A stretch of 64,000 bases of DNA from Burkholderiaceae bacterium (lineage in GTDB: Bacteria > Pseudomonadota > Gammaproteobacteria > Burkholderiales > Burkholderiaceae_E). The stretch covers positions 1 through 64,000 of the forward strand of contig JAGXFG010000050.1 in the NCBI GenBank assembly GCA_024637395.1, given 5' to 3'. Position 1 is the stretch's first letter. Every line of letters begins with the position of its first letter. Shown one piece after another: positions 56,379 to 64,000 of the stretch. The notes under the pieces were generated by a model, which did not search any database, was not told where the DNA came from, and saw only the letters and a program-made list of their open reading frames with translations. The translations under genes were made by a program, and so were the position numbers.

Positions 56379-58907
56379 CTAGCGCCGCGGCAGCAGTTCC
56401 AGGCGCTCGACAGCTGAGAGCTCGACGGCCGCGGGGCTGCTGACCATCGGTAAGTACTCGACCCGCGACCACGGCAAGGCCAGATCGCCATATTGCGGTG
56501 ACAACACGTGGCCGCTCTGCCCGCTCGAAATCATGAATAGCGAACGATCGGGATTGGCAAGATCGTAGAGTGCGCGCAGGCTCGGTCCCCAGTGGTTGGC
56601 AAACGGCGCAGCCTGGTCCCAGGGGTTGTGGCGCCCGGCATTGACGCTGGCCGCGTCGCCGCCCGTGGGCACTGTCAGGTCGAAGATCCGCGCCAGCAGC
56701 GGCTGCTTGCCGAAGGGGCGATGCTCCGAAATCGCCCGGTGCGCCTTGCCCCAGCGCCACGCAGCGGGATCATCGCCATAACGCCCGACCAGTTCGGCCA
56801 GCGTCGACTCAAGGGTCGTGGCGGCCAACTCGGCGCCGGTCTCGACCGCCGGCGTGCGCACATCATCACACCACACCGCATCCTCAGGCCGAGTCAGCGC
56901 GCGCGACTGGGCGGTGTAGCGGGAACGCTGCGTGTCGAGCTGTGCGAACAGGTCCGCGCCCACCTCGTCGACGAACATCGCCTTGCGCAGCCGATCGATC
57001 CAGGCGAGCGCAATCAGGGGCTCCGGCCGCTCGGGAGCCATCCAGTTGGCGCCTCGCTTGCCCTCCGACTCCCAGGCCCGGAGCAGCGCCATCGCGCGGC
57101 GCCCGAGGTCGCTGCGCCCCTCGGTCTTGAGCAGCAGCGGCAAGATCTCGGCGACCGTGCCCGAGGCGACGTCAGCCTGGATCGCCGCGAAGCTCGCCAG
57201 GTCGTGGCGCGGCTTCTCGGCGAGCAGTTTCTGGATGCGATCGTAGCGCTCCGGCCGCGAAAACTCGGCACCGATGAAGGCCTGCGGGTCGGCCCCGACC
57301 ATCTTCTGGTTGGCGGTGACGATCGCGCCGTTGGCTGGCTGCACCACGCGCGGCAACTGCTCCCACGCCAGGTAGCCATCCCAGTCATAGTTCGCGTCCC
57401 AGCCCGGGGCCGGTGCCAGGCCGTGGAGCAGGTTGCCGGGCTTGCGCACCGGCACCCGCCCGGGCGCGACCAGCGCGACGGTTCCGTCACGGTCAGCGAA
57501 AACGATGTTCTGTTCCGGCGCATGGAAGTCGTGCAACGCGGTCTCGAACTCGGCCCAGTCACGCGCGCGGTTCATTCCGATGCCGGCGCGGATCGTGCGA
57601 TCCCCGGGCTCCAGCGCCGTCCAGCGCAGCGCCAGCACATAGCCGGCGTCCTGCCCGGCTGCCGTGAGCGCCTGCTGCGCCACGGGCAGCGCGTCCGAGA
57701 TCACCGGTCCGTGGCGGGTGCTGCGCACCGTCAGCTGCACGTCGCCCTGGCCGCGCACCACGATGGTCTCGCTGCGGGTCTCGAAGCGCGCCCAGCCCTC
57801 GGGGGTGCGGTAGCGGCCGGCGTCAGCCGGATCGACCCGCTCGAGGTAGAGATCCTCACTATCGGGGCTGGTATTGGTGAACCCCCAGGCGGTGCGCTCG
57901 GTGCGCCCGAGCACCACGTAGGGCAATCCCGGCAGGGTCGCGCCGATCACCTCGAGTCCCGGCGCGGAAAGCTGGGCCAGGTACCAGAGCGCCGGAGCAC
58001 CGAGCGCCAGATGGGGGTCGTTGGCCAGCAGCGCTCCGCCGGTGAGACTGCGCGACGCGTCGACCACCCAGTTGTTGGAACCGATGCCATCGTTGCCGGC
58101 CGACGGGAACGCCGCCTGCAGCGTGGCGTGCAGTTCTCCGCTGAGGGCCGCAACCGCTCCCAGCGCATCCCCGGCGGTCGCTGCCATTTTCGTGGGATCG
58201 GCATAGACCGTGTCGCGCTCGGGCAGCGCCAGCACTGGATCGGTGTCAAGCAGCCACGACAGCCGCTCCGACCCGAGTCGTGACCAGAGGGCCGCACGCA
58301 GCAACTCGGTGTTGAGGTTAGCCGACAGGTCCCAGGCCATCATCGTGGCCCAGCCAATCGCGTCCACCGGTTCCCACTGGCCGGGTTTGACTCCCAGGAT
58401 CAGGAATTCCGGCGAGAGCTTCCAGGGCTTCGCGCTGACCTCTTCGATGCCGGCATTAATGCCATCGACATATGCCTGGAGTATTGCGCGGGTCGACTGA
58501 TCGAGTTCGGCCCAGATCTCAGCCGCGTTGCGCCGCACTCCGAGCACGCGCAGCACCCGGTCGGTAGTGAGCGCCGCCGGCCCGAGCACCTCGGCGAGAC
58601 GGCCAGCGACGATCCGGCGGTTCATCTCCAGTTGCCACAGGCGGTCTGTGGCATGAGCGTGCCCCAGCGCGAAGAAGGCGTCGAGTTCGTTGGCAGCGCG
58701 GATGTGAACGATCCCGTGAGCATCGCGCAGCACCTGCACCGGCGCCCGCAGCCCGGCCAGTTCGACGCTGCCGGAACGATCGGGCAGCGTCACCGCCCGG
58801 TAGCCAACCAGCGCCACCACCACCAGCAGCGCCGCGCCCACCAACAGGAGTAACGTCCACCGCAGGGTGGTCACGATCATCGAGCGCCGCCGGCGAGCCT
58901 TGACCAT
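56379..58907 (-). CDS. Penicillin-acylase-family Ntn hydrolase
   Basis: Self-processing periplasmic amidohydrolase of 842 residues. A basic N-terminus and one membrane helix (TLRWTLLLLVGAALLVVVALVGY) suggest an anchor. Alpha-chain motifs are GIVHIRAANELDAFFALGHAHATDRLWQLE; the autoprocessing nucleophile is S277 in GNDGIGSNNWVV. NDPHLALGAPALWYLAQLSAPG and RPFGKQPLLARIFDLTVPTGGDAASVNAG are typical. Relatives cleave N-acylated amino acids, homoserine lactones or beta-lactam side chains; the substrate here is unknown. It follows egtD by 27 bases and is likely co-transcribed. Confidence 0.88.
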   Translation of the reverse strand: MVKARRRRSMIVTTLRWTLLLLVGAALLVVVALVGYRAVTLPDRSGSVELAGLRAPVQVLRDAHGIVHIRAANELDAFFALGHAHATDRLWQLEMNRRIVAGRLAEVLGPAALTTDRVLRVLGVRRNAAEIWAELDQSTRAILQAYVDGINAGIEEVSAKPWKLSPEFLILGVKPGQWEPVDAIGWATMMAWDLSANLNTELLRAALWSRLGSERLSWLLDTDPVLALPERDTVYADPTKMAATAGDALGAVAALSGELHATLQAAFPSAGNDGIGSNNWVVDASRSLTGGALLANDPHLALGAPALWYLAQLSAPGLEVIGATLPGLPYVVLGRTERTAWGFTNTSPDSEDLYLERVDPADAGRYRTPEGWARFETRSETIVVRGQGDVQLTVRSTRHGPVISDALPVAQQALTAAGQDAGYVLALRWTALEPGDRTIRAGIGMNRARDWAEFETALHDFHAPEQNIVFADRDGTVALVAPGRVPVRKPGNLLHGLAPAPGWDANYDWDGYLAWEQLPRVVQPANGAIVTANQKMVGADPQAFIGAEFSRPERYDRIQKLLAEKPRHDLASFAAIQADVASGTVAEILPLLLKTEGRSDLGRRAMALLRAWESEGKRGANWMAPERPEPLIALAWIDRLRKAMFVDEVGADLFAQLDTQRSRYTAQSRALTRPEDAVWCDDVRTPAVETGAELAATTLESTLAELVGRYGDDPAAWRWGKAHRAISEHRPFGKQPLLARIFDLTVPTGGDAASVNAGRHNPWDQAAPFANHWGPSLRALYDLANPDRSLFMISSGQSGHVLSPQYGDLALPWSRVEYLPMVSSPAAVELSAVERLELLPRR

Positions 58908-58934
58908 CTTCCGTCCCCTGGTAATGGACCGCCT

Positions 58935-59876
58935 TCAGGCGGCCTGCGCGAATATCACCGCGAACCAGCGCCGCGGGTCGGTCCAGCAACGCACATTGCT
59001 CCAGCCGGCAATCCTCAGCAACTCGATGAAGTCCTTCTCCCGGTACTTGTAGGAGTTCTCGGTGTGAATCCGTTCGCCGGCGCGAAACTGCCGTGCCCCG
59101 CCCGGCCAGGCAACAGTGACCTGGCGCAGCGCTTCAAGGTGCATCTCGATGCGGCTCCGGACAGGATCGAACAGCGCGAGGTGACGCCAGTCGCCGAGCG
59201 AGAAGTCGGCGCCCAGCAGGCGATTGGCGTGCAACAGCACATTGCGGTTGAAAGCGGCGGTCACCCCCAGCGCGTCGTCATAGGCTGCCACCAGCGTCGC
59301 CGGATCCTTGACCAGATCGACCCCGATCAGCAATTGTCCATCGGCGTCGGCGTTGGCGCGCAAGCGGGAAAGAAAGGTGCGCGCATCCTCGGGGGCGAAG
59401 TTCCCGATGCTCGAGCCGGGATAGAGGAACAGGCGAGCGTCGCGCGGCACTTCGGCGGGCAGCGACCAGTCGGTCGTGAGATCGCAGCCGTAACCATTTA
59501 TCACGAGAGCTGGATGCTCGCGCCTGAGGCGTGCCAGCGAGGCATCGAGAAAGTCCGCCGAAATGTCCAGTGCCACATAACGCCGGGGCTGTAACCGGGC
59601 GAAGAGATGTTCGGCCTTGACGCAATCACCGGCACCCAGGTCGATCAGCGTGCGCCCGGCACCGGCCAGACTCGCCAGTTCGTCGCAGCATCCCGCCAGC
59701 ACCTCGCGTTCGGTGCGCGTCGGGTAATACTCCTCGAGTTGGCAGATCGCCGCGAACAGCGCCGATCCGAGCCGATCGTAGAAGAATTTCGGCGCGATTT
59801 GCGCCGCCGCTTGCGCCAGTCCGGCAGCGAGTTCGCGCCGCTGATCGTCCGGCCAGGAAGATTCCAGTTCCTGCAT
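58935..59876 (-). CDS. egtD: Histidine N-alpha-methyltransferase EgtD
   Basis: SAM-dependent trimethylation of histidine to hercynine; 313 residues. Matches the EgtD family: PKFFYDRLGSALFAAICQLEEYYPTRTE, the SAM-binding TLIDLGAGDCVKAEHL, FLYPGSSIGNFAPEDARTFL and RVDLVKDP-like GVDLVKDPATLVAAYDD. C-terminal HTENSYKYREKDFIELL also fits. It provides the hercynine that senA would use. It is divergent from the putative selenium ABC transporter with 122 bases between starts, and heads an operon with the acylase. Confidence 0.94.
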   Translation of the reverse strand: MQELESSWPDDQRRELAAGLAQAAAQIAPKFFYDRLGSALFAAICQLEEYYPTRTEREVLAGCCDELASLAGAGRTLIDLGAGDCVKAEHLFARLQPRRYVALDISADFLDASLARLRREHPALVINGYGCDLTTDWSLPAEVPRDARLFLYPGSSIGNFAPEDARTFLSRLRANADADGQLLIGVDLVKDPATLVAAYDDALGVTAAFNRNVLLHANRLLGADFSLGDWRHLALFDPVRSRIEMHLEALRQVTVAWPGGARQFRAGERIHTENSYKYREKDFIELLRIAGWSNVRCWTDPRRWFAVIFAQAA

Positions 59877-59952
59877 CGTGATCGTTGGCCCCCACTCGCA
59901 CGCTTCACCACAATCAAGACCTCGTCGCCGACGCGGTCGCCATCACCTCCAA

Positions 59953-59971
59953 TTATCATATTAGCTTATCA
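59953..59971. promoter_or_regulatory. AT-rich direct repeat in the egtD/transporter intergenic region
   Basis: TTATCA at 59953-59958 and again at 59966-59971, 13 bases apart, in a conspicuously AT-rich patch. A CATACT at 59974-59979 may be the -10 of the transporter operon, so the repeat would sit on the promoter. A regulator site is inferred only. Confidence 0.35.
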
Positions 59972-59998
59972 GGCATACTTCCCCAGGAGGGTCTTCAG

Positions 59999-60892
59999 AT
60001 GCGCTTCCGAATCAATTGCCACGTCAGAGCATTCGCCGGATTGGTCGGAACCGCGCTGCACGTGCTCACGCTTGCCGCCGCGTTGACGCTGGCGCCGCAG
60101 GCCTCGGCCCAATCAGTCCTCCGGGTCACCGCCATTCCTGACGAGTCGCCGACCGAGCTGCAACGCAAGTTCAAGCCGCTCGGCACCTACCTCGAGAAGG
60201 CCGTGGGCATGCGGGTCGAATTCATCCCGGTCACCGACTACGCCGCGGCCGTCGAAGCGCTGGTCAACCGCAAGGTCGAATTGGCCTGGTTTGGCGGCTT
60301 CACCTTCGTGCAGGCGCGGAACCGCTCCAACGATGCAGTAATACCGCTGGTGCAGCGGGTCGAGGACGAGAAATTCCGCTCGGTGTTCGTCACCGCCGAT
60401 CCGTCGATCAAGCGCCTCGAGGACCTGAAGGGGAAGTCGCTGAGTTTCGGCTCGCCATCGTCGACATCCGGCCACCTGATGCCGCGCTCCTACCTGCTCC
60501 AGGCCGGCATCGACCCCGATCAGGATCTGCGAGTGTCGTTTTCCGGCGCCCATGACGCGACCGCGCTGGCGGTCGCCGGCGGCAAAGTCGCCGCTGGCGC
60601 ACTCAACATCTCGGTGTGGGAAAAACTGCTCGCTGATCACCGGATCGACACCTCGAGGGTGCACGTATTCTTTACGACGCCGCCCTATCACGACTACAAC
60701 TGGACTGTGCATCGGGATCTGGACCCGGTGGTGCGCAAGAAATTGCGCGACGCCTTCCTGGCGCTTTCGCCAGACACCCCGCAGGGCAGCGAAATTCTAG
60801 CCATGCAGCGGGCGACCCGCTTCGTGCCGACTCGCCCCGAGAATTACGCGGTCATCGAAACCGCGGCCCGCAGCGCGGGCTTGCTAAAGTAG
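59999..60892 (+). CDS. PhnD-like binding protein of a putative selenium-oxyanion ABC transporter
   Basis: Periplasmic binding protein of 297 residues with a signal peptide ending near ASAQSVLRV. Phosphonate-type type II binding fold: AIPDESPTELQRKFKPLGTYLEKA, VNRKVELAWFGGFTFVQAR, GKSLSFGSPSSTSGHLMPRSYLL and FSGAHDATALAVAGGKVAAGAL. AGGAGG lies nine bases before the ATG at 59999. I recall a clade of such proteins being called putative selenate binders because they co-occur with selD; that clade and this location support a selenium substrate. Phosphonate, phosphite or another oxyanion remain possible. Confidence 0.75.
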   Translation: MRFRINCHVRAFAGLVGTALHVLTLAAALTLAPQASAQSVLRVTAIPDESPTELQRKFKPLGTYLEKAVGMRVEFIPVTDYAAAVEALVNRKVELAWFGGFTFVQARNRSNDAVIPLVQRVEDEKFRSVFVTADPSIKRLEDLKGKSLSFGSPSSTSGHLMPRSYLLQAGIDPDQDLRVSFSGAHDATALAVAGGKVAAGALNISVWEKLLADHRIDTSRVHVFFTTPPYHDYNWTVHRDLDPVVRKKLRDAFLALSPDTPQGSEILAMQRATRFVPTRPENYAVIETAARSAGLLK

Positions 60893-60898
60893 CAACCA

Positions 60899-61729
60899 AT
60901 GTCCGGCGGCTTGTCGATCTCGGTCCAGCGCGCGTTTGTGCGCCATGGTGCGGCCCGCTGCGCACTCTGTGACCTCACGCTCGCGGTCGCGCCGGGTGAG
61001 CAGGTCGCGCTGATCGGGCCCAGCGGCGCCGGCAAGACGACGCTGCTGGCGGTGCTCGGCGCCGCCCAGCGCCCGGAACCGGGCTCGGTATTGATCGACG
61101 CTCAGGATCCGTGGTCGCTTTCGGGTGCGGCATTGCGGCGTCTGCGCCAGCGCCTGTTCATTGCCCCCCAGGCTCCGCCGCTGCCGCCGCGCCAGCGCGT
61201 GGTCCACGCCGTGCTGGCCGGACGGATGCCGCACTGGTCGCTGGGCAAGGCCCTCGGATCGCTGGTTCGCCCCACCGCGGCCGCCGTCGCCCACGACGCA
61301 CTGGCCACATTCTCGCTGGAGCACAAGCTCTGGTCACATGTCGACCGGCTTTCGGGCGGCGAACGCCAGCGGGTCGGACTCGCCCGGGCGCTGGTCTCGG
61401 AGGCACAGCTGCTGCTGATCGACGAGCCGCTCTCGGCGCTCGACCCGGCGCTCGGCCGCCAGGCGCTGCGCGTGCTGATCGATGCCGCACGCGCCAATGG
61501 CGCGACGCTCATCTGCAGCCTCCACCACGTCGAGTTTGCGCTGGAAAATTTTCCGCGAATAATCGGGCTGCGCGACGGCTCGGCAGTATTCGATCGGCCA
61601 CCGGCACAGATCAGCGCCGCCGACATCGAACGACTCTACCGCGACCGCGACGACCCCGGGACAGTGCCTGACGCCACCTCTCCTGGTCCAGGAGAAGGTC
61701 GCCCAGCGATCGCCGCGCGTTGTTTCTAG
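60899..61729 (+). CDS. ABC transporter ATPase, PhnC-like
   Basis: ATPase of 276 residues for the binding protein six bases upstream. Walker A VALIGPSGAGKTTLLAVLG, signature DRLSGGERQRVGLARALVS, Walker B LLLIDEPLSALDPAL and H-loop LHHVEFAL. A C-terminal extension of about 35 residues, Pro- and Gly-rich, follows the ABC core. No clear ribosome site, so probably coupled to the gene before it. Confidence 0.88.
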   Translation: MSGGLSISVQRAFVRHGAARCALCDLTLAVAPGEQVALIGPSGAGKTTLLAVLGAAQRPEPGSVLIDAQDPWSLSGAALRRLRQRLFIAPQAPPLPPRQRVVHAVLAGRMPHWSLGKALGSLVRPTAAAVAHDALATFSLEHKLWSHVDRLSGGERQRVGLARALVSEAQLLLIDEPLSALDPALGRQALRVLIDAARANGATLICSLHHVEFALENFPRIIGLRDGSAVFDRPPAQISAADIERLYRDRDDPGTVPDATSPGPGEGRPAIAARCF

Positions 61730-61758
61730 AACGGCACCGGGCCCGCCCGAGCTAACCA

Positions 61759-62619
61759 ATGGAACCGAGCTATCGCCGCGCTTCCCGAACCGCCAGTGCG
61801 CAGGCGCTGCGCGACCCGGCCTGGCGATCACGGGTTGGCTTCACGCTCCTGGCGCTGGTGCTGCTCTGGCCGATGGTGGTCGCGAGCGACTTCCGGCCAT
61901 GGTCGCTGCTGGAGCCGAACTCGCTCGACGCCGCCGGGAGATTTCTCGCCAGTTTCCTGCCCCCGGCCCATGACCCGGAATTCCTCACCCTGGTGGCTCA
62001 TTCGGCGTGGGTGACGATCGCCATCGCGACCGCCGGCCTCACCCTCGGCTGGCTCGGAGCCGTGCCGCTCACGCTGCTGGCCACTGCCCGCTTGTCGCAG
62101 TCGGCGCTCGGGCGCGAGATGCAGCTGGCGCCCACGATCGGCCGCCAGGTGGTGCGCGCCGTGCTGGTCTTCCTGCGCAGCGTCCCCGAGCTGGTCTGGG
62201 CGTTGCTGTTTGTGCGCGTCGTCGGGCTTGGTCCGACCGCCGGGGTGCTGGCGATCTCCCTGACCTACTGCGGGATGCTCGGCAAGGTCTACGCCGAAAT
62301 CCTCGAGTCCGGTGACCCTGCTCCAACCAACGCCTTGCTCGCCAACGGATCATCGCGACTGGGAGCCTTCCTCTATGGCACCCTGCCGCAGAATGCCACC
62401 GAACTGGTTTCCTACACGGTGTTCCGCTGGGAATGCGCAGTGCGTTCCTCGGTGATCATGGGGTTCGTGGGCGCCGGCGGACTGGGCCAGCAAATGGACG
62501 TCTCGATGAAGATGCTCGCCGGCGGCGAGGTGGCGACCCTGCTCGCGGTCTTCATGGTGCTGGTGGCCCTTGCCGATGGAACGAGCCGCGTGCTGCGCGC
62601 GCTGCTCAATCGCCGATGA
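61759..62619 (+). CDS. PhnE-like ABC transporter permease, first of two
   Basis: Inner-membrane permease of 286 residues with about six helices. The EAA-type coupling region around EILESGDPAPTNALLANGSS, SVPELVWALLFVRVVGLGP and VIMGFVGAGGLGQQMDVSM are typical of the phosphonate-type group. The ATG at 61759 is 30 bases after the ATPase and its stop overlaps the next start in ATGA. Confidence 0.88.
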   Translation: MEPSYRRASRTASAQALRDPAWRSRVGFTLLALVLLWPMVVASDFRPWSLLEPNSLDAAGRFLASFLPPAHDPEFLTLVAHSAWVTIAIATAGLTLGWLGAVPLTLLATARLSQSALGREMQLAPTIGRQVVRAVLVFLRSVPELVWALLFVRVVGLGPTAGVLAISLTYCGMLGKVYAEILESGDPAPTNALLANGSSRLGAFLYGTLPQNATELVSYTVFRWECAVRSSVIMGFVGAGGLGQQMDVSMKMLAGGEVATLLAVFMVLVALADGTSRVLRALLNRR

Positions 62620-63470
62620 GCCGCAACCCAGATGATCGCGCAGCTGGTTCCGGCGCGCCCGACCAGGACGGTGAGGTGACCGCGCTGCAGCGCCCCTCGG
62701 CGCTGCCCGGGCTGCTGGTCATCGGCGGGATCGCCGTAGTCATCTTCGCGAGCTTCTGGACGCTCGAGTTGCGCTGGGGGGACTTCCTCGCGCCGGACGC
62801 CGGCCGGCTGATGCTCGAGTTCATTGCCGGCTTCTTCCCGCCCGAGACCGCCCCCCGGTTCCTTGCCCGCCTCGGTAGCGCGACCCTCGAGACCCTGGCC
62901 ATGTCGGCGCTGGGCACAGTGCTGGCGGTGGTGCTGGCGGTGGTGCTGGCGGTGCCGGCATCGCGGGCCCCACGCACGGCCGGCGCGGCGCTGATGCGCA
63001 CCACGACGCGATTGCTGCTCAACGGCTTGCGCTCGATCCCGGAACTAGTCTGGGCGGCGATGTGGGTGATTGCCGCAGGCCTTGGCCCCTTCACCGGGAC
63101 GCTGGCGCTGGCGGCGCACACCCTCGGAGTGCTGGGACGGTTGTTCGCCGACACCTTCGAAAACCTGCCGCCCGAGCCGGCGCGCGCGCTGCGGGAAAAC
63201 GGTGCGCACCCGCTGGCAGCGTGGCTCTACGCGACGCTGCCGCAGGCGCTGCCGCAACTGCTCTCGTACACGCTCTACCGCTGGGAAAACAACATCCGCG
63301 CCGCTGCCGTGCTGGGCGTGGTCGGAGCCGGCGGTCTGGGGCAGATGCTCTACTTCCACCTCAGTCTGTTCCAGATGCGGGAAGCGGCGAGCGTGATCGT
63401 TGCGATGCTCCTGCTCGTCGCTCTGGTCGATGTCCTGAGCTACGCCGCGCGCCAGCGCCTCGCCCGATGA
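62616..63470 (+). CDS. PhnE-like ABC transporter permease, second of two
   Basis: Permease of 284 residues, clearly related to the preceding one (SIPELVWAAMWVIAAGLGP; LGVVGAGGLGQMLYFHLSLF), suggesting a heterodimeric channel. A 35-residue polar N-terminus precedes the first helix. The EAA region FENLPPEPARALRENGAH is present. It begins in ATGA overlap with permease 1 and ends in ATGA with the next gene. Three perfect 12-base repeats fall within one helix. Confidence 0.87.
   Translation: MSRNPDDRAAGSGAPDQDGEVTALQRPSALPGLLVIGGIAVVIFASFWTLELRWGDFLAPDAGRLMLEFIAGFFPPETAPRFLARLGSATLETLAMSALGTVLAVVLAVVLAVPASRAPRTAGAALMRTTTRLLLNGLRSIPELVWAAMWVIAAGLGPFTGTLALAAHTLGVLGRLFADTFENLPPEPARALRENGAHPLAAWLYATLPQALPQLLSYTLYRWENNIRAAAVLGVVGAGGLGQMLYFHLSLFQMREAASVIVAMLLLVALVDVLSYAARQRLAR
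62919..62954 (+). repeat. Three perfect 12-bp tandem repeats in the second permease
   Basis: GTGCTGGCGGTG is repeated at 62919-62930, 62931-62942 and 62943-62954, coding VLAV three times in a membrane helix. Unit gain or loss would change the helix by four residues. Confidence 0.9.
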
Positions 63471-64000
63471 CCGGGCTGGTCCTGTCACTCACGGCGGTAA
63501 GCAAGCGCTATCGCGAACGCTGGATCCTGCGCGACGCGAACCTCTCGATCAGGGCCGGCGAGCGCGTCGCGCTGCTGGGCGAATCCGGGGCCGGCAAGTC
63601 GACGCTGCTCAACCTGATCGCCGGGCTCGAGCCGCCCGACCAGGGGAGCATCGTGGCCGCGGGCTGCACCATCGGTGCGGCGGACCCCGACGCGGCCGCG
63701 GCCTTCCGCCGTGAAAAGCTCGGCTTCGTGTTCCAGGCCTTTCACCTCCTGCCCCATCTCGACCTGGTCCAGAACGTGGCAGTGCCGCTGCTGCTCAACG
63801 GCTGCCCGGTCGACGAGGCCCGCGAGCGCAGCAGCGCGCTGCTCGCCCGGCTCGGACTCGGCGATCGTGGCACCAGCCTCCCGCGCGAGCTCTCCGGCGG
63901 CGAGCAGCAACGGGTCGCGCTGGCCCGCGCCCTGGTGCACCGCCCTGCCCTGGTGCTGGCCGACGAGCCGACCGGGAACCTCGACCCCGCCACCGCCGGC
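63467..64000 (+). CDS. LolD/MacB-type ABC ATPase (3' end outside window)
   Basis: First 178 residues of an ABC ATPase of the LolD/FtsE/MacB type. Walker [21 protein letters not shown]-loop [22 protein letters not shown], signature [19 protein letters not shown] and Walker [17 protein letters not shown], the last being typical of the LolD-MacB group and not of PhnC. The ATG lies in ATGA with the second permease, so it is co-translated with the transporter. The partner permease, expected to be FtsX-like, should follow beyond the right edge. Confidence 0.85.
   Translation, partial: MTGLVLSLTAVSKRYRERWILRDANLSIRAGERVALLGESGAGKSTLLNLIAGLEPPDQGSIVAAGCTIGAADPDAAAAFRREKLGFVFQAFHLLPHLDLVQNVAVPLLLNGCPVDEARERSSALLARLGLGDRGTSLPRELSGGEQQRVALARALVHRPALVLADEPTGNLDPATAG

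Noticed and set aside
56592-58283. Plus-strand open frame of 563 codons opposite the acylase
   Set aside because: Antisense composition and no ribosome site; the minus-strand gene has clear Ntn-hydrolase motifs.

Overview
The window is GC-rich (about two thirds by eye) bacterial chromosome with no phage, IS or CRISPR signal. Gene order points to a betaproteobacterium, most likely Burkholderiales. The diagnostic run is leuC-leuD-leuB-asd-fimV-truA-trpF-trpB-trpA-accD-folC-dedD-cvpA-purF-metZ, all on the minus strand. Other betaproteobacterial markers are a DUF2863 protein and the gloB / methyltransferase / rnhA / dnaQ neighbourhood. Codon use looks uniform throughout.

Layout. (1) 1-2.5 kb: 5' part of a UgpB-like binding protein, an EamA-family exporter with an abnormal start, and a MAPEG protein. 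(2) 2.5-5.75 kb: an SOS-type error-prone polymerase, dnaE2, with a perfect CTGT-N8-ACAG LexA box two bases before its ATG and no imuA/imuB beside it. (3) 5.8-23 kb: the biosynthetic block for methionine, purine, folate, fatty acid, tryptophan, aspartate family and leucine, plus truA and fimV. (4) 23-28.2 kb: MFS transporter, aroC, pcaD, gltX and tRNA-Val(CAC). (5) 28.2-34.5 kb: a P5C-type aldehyde dehydrogenase and a complete five-gene Liv ABC transporter. (6) 34.7-42 kb: small proteins, a lipid kinase, an M20 amidohydrolase and a TAXI-type TRAP transporter with DUF1850. (7) 42-53 kb: dauA, DUF2863, dnaQ, an aminotransferase, rnhA, cfa, a methyltransferase, gloB, mltD and fabI. (8) 53-64 kb: a selenium locus.

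The selenium locus is the most interesting part. It holds an EgtB-family enzyme with the three-histidine iron site (senA), a divergent translationally coupled pair senB (selenosugar glycosyltransferase) and senC (SelD-type selenophosphate synthetase), and the hercynine-forming methyltransferase egtD. Downstream are a PhnD-like binding protein, one ATPase and two PhnE-like permeases, resembling the transporter class proposed to carry selenium oxyanions. Together they suggest uptake, activation, selenosugar formation and insertion into hercynine to make selenoneine. senABC chemistry is known from other betaproteobacteria. The linkage to a dedicated uptake operon, the Ntn-hydrolase acylase behind egtD, and the LolD-like ATPase coupled to the transporter are the less described parts.

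Expression architecture is visible in several places: ATGA/GTGA overlaps (leuD-leuB, trpF-trpB, livH-livM, TRAP permease-DUF1850, senB-senC, permease-permease-ATPase), an intrinsic terminator between the TAXI binding protein and its permease, a strong hairpin between livK and livH, and a fimV terminator whose T-tract runs into the start of truA. All identifications come from reading motifs; no database search was run.
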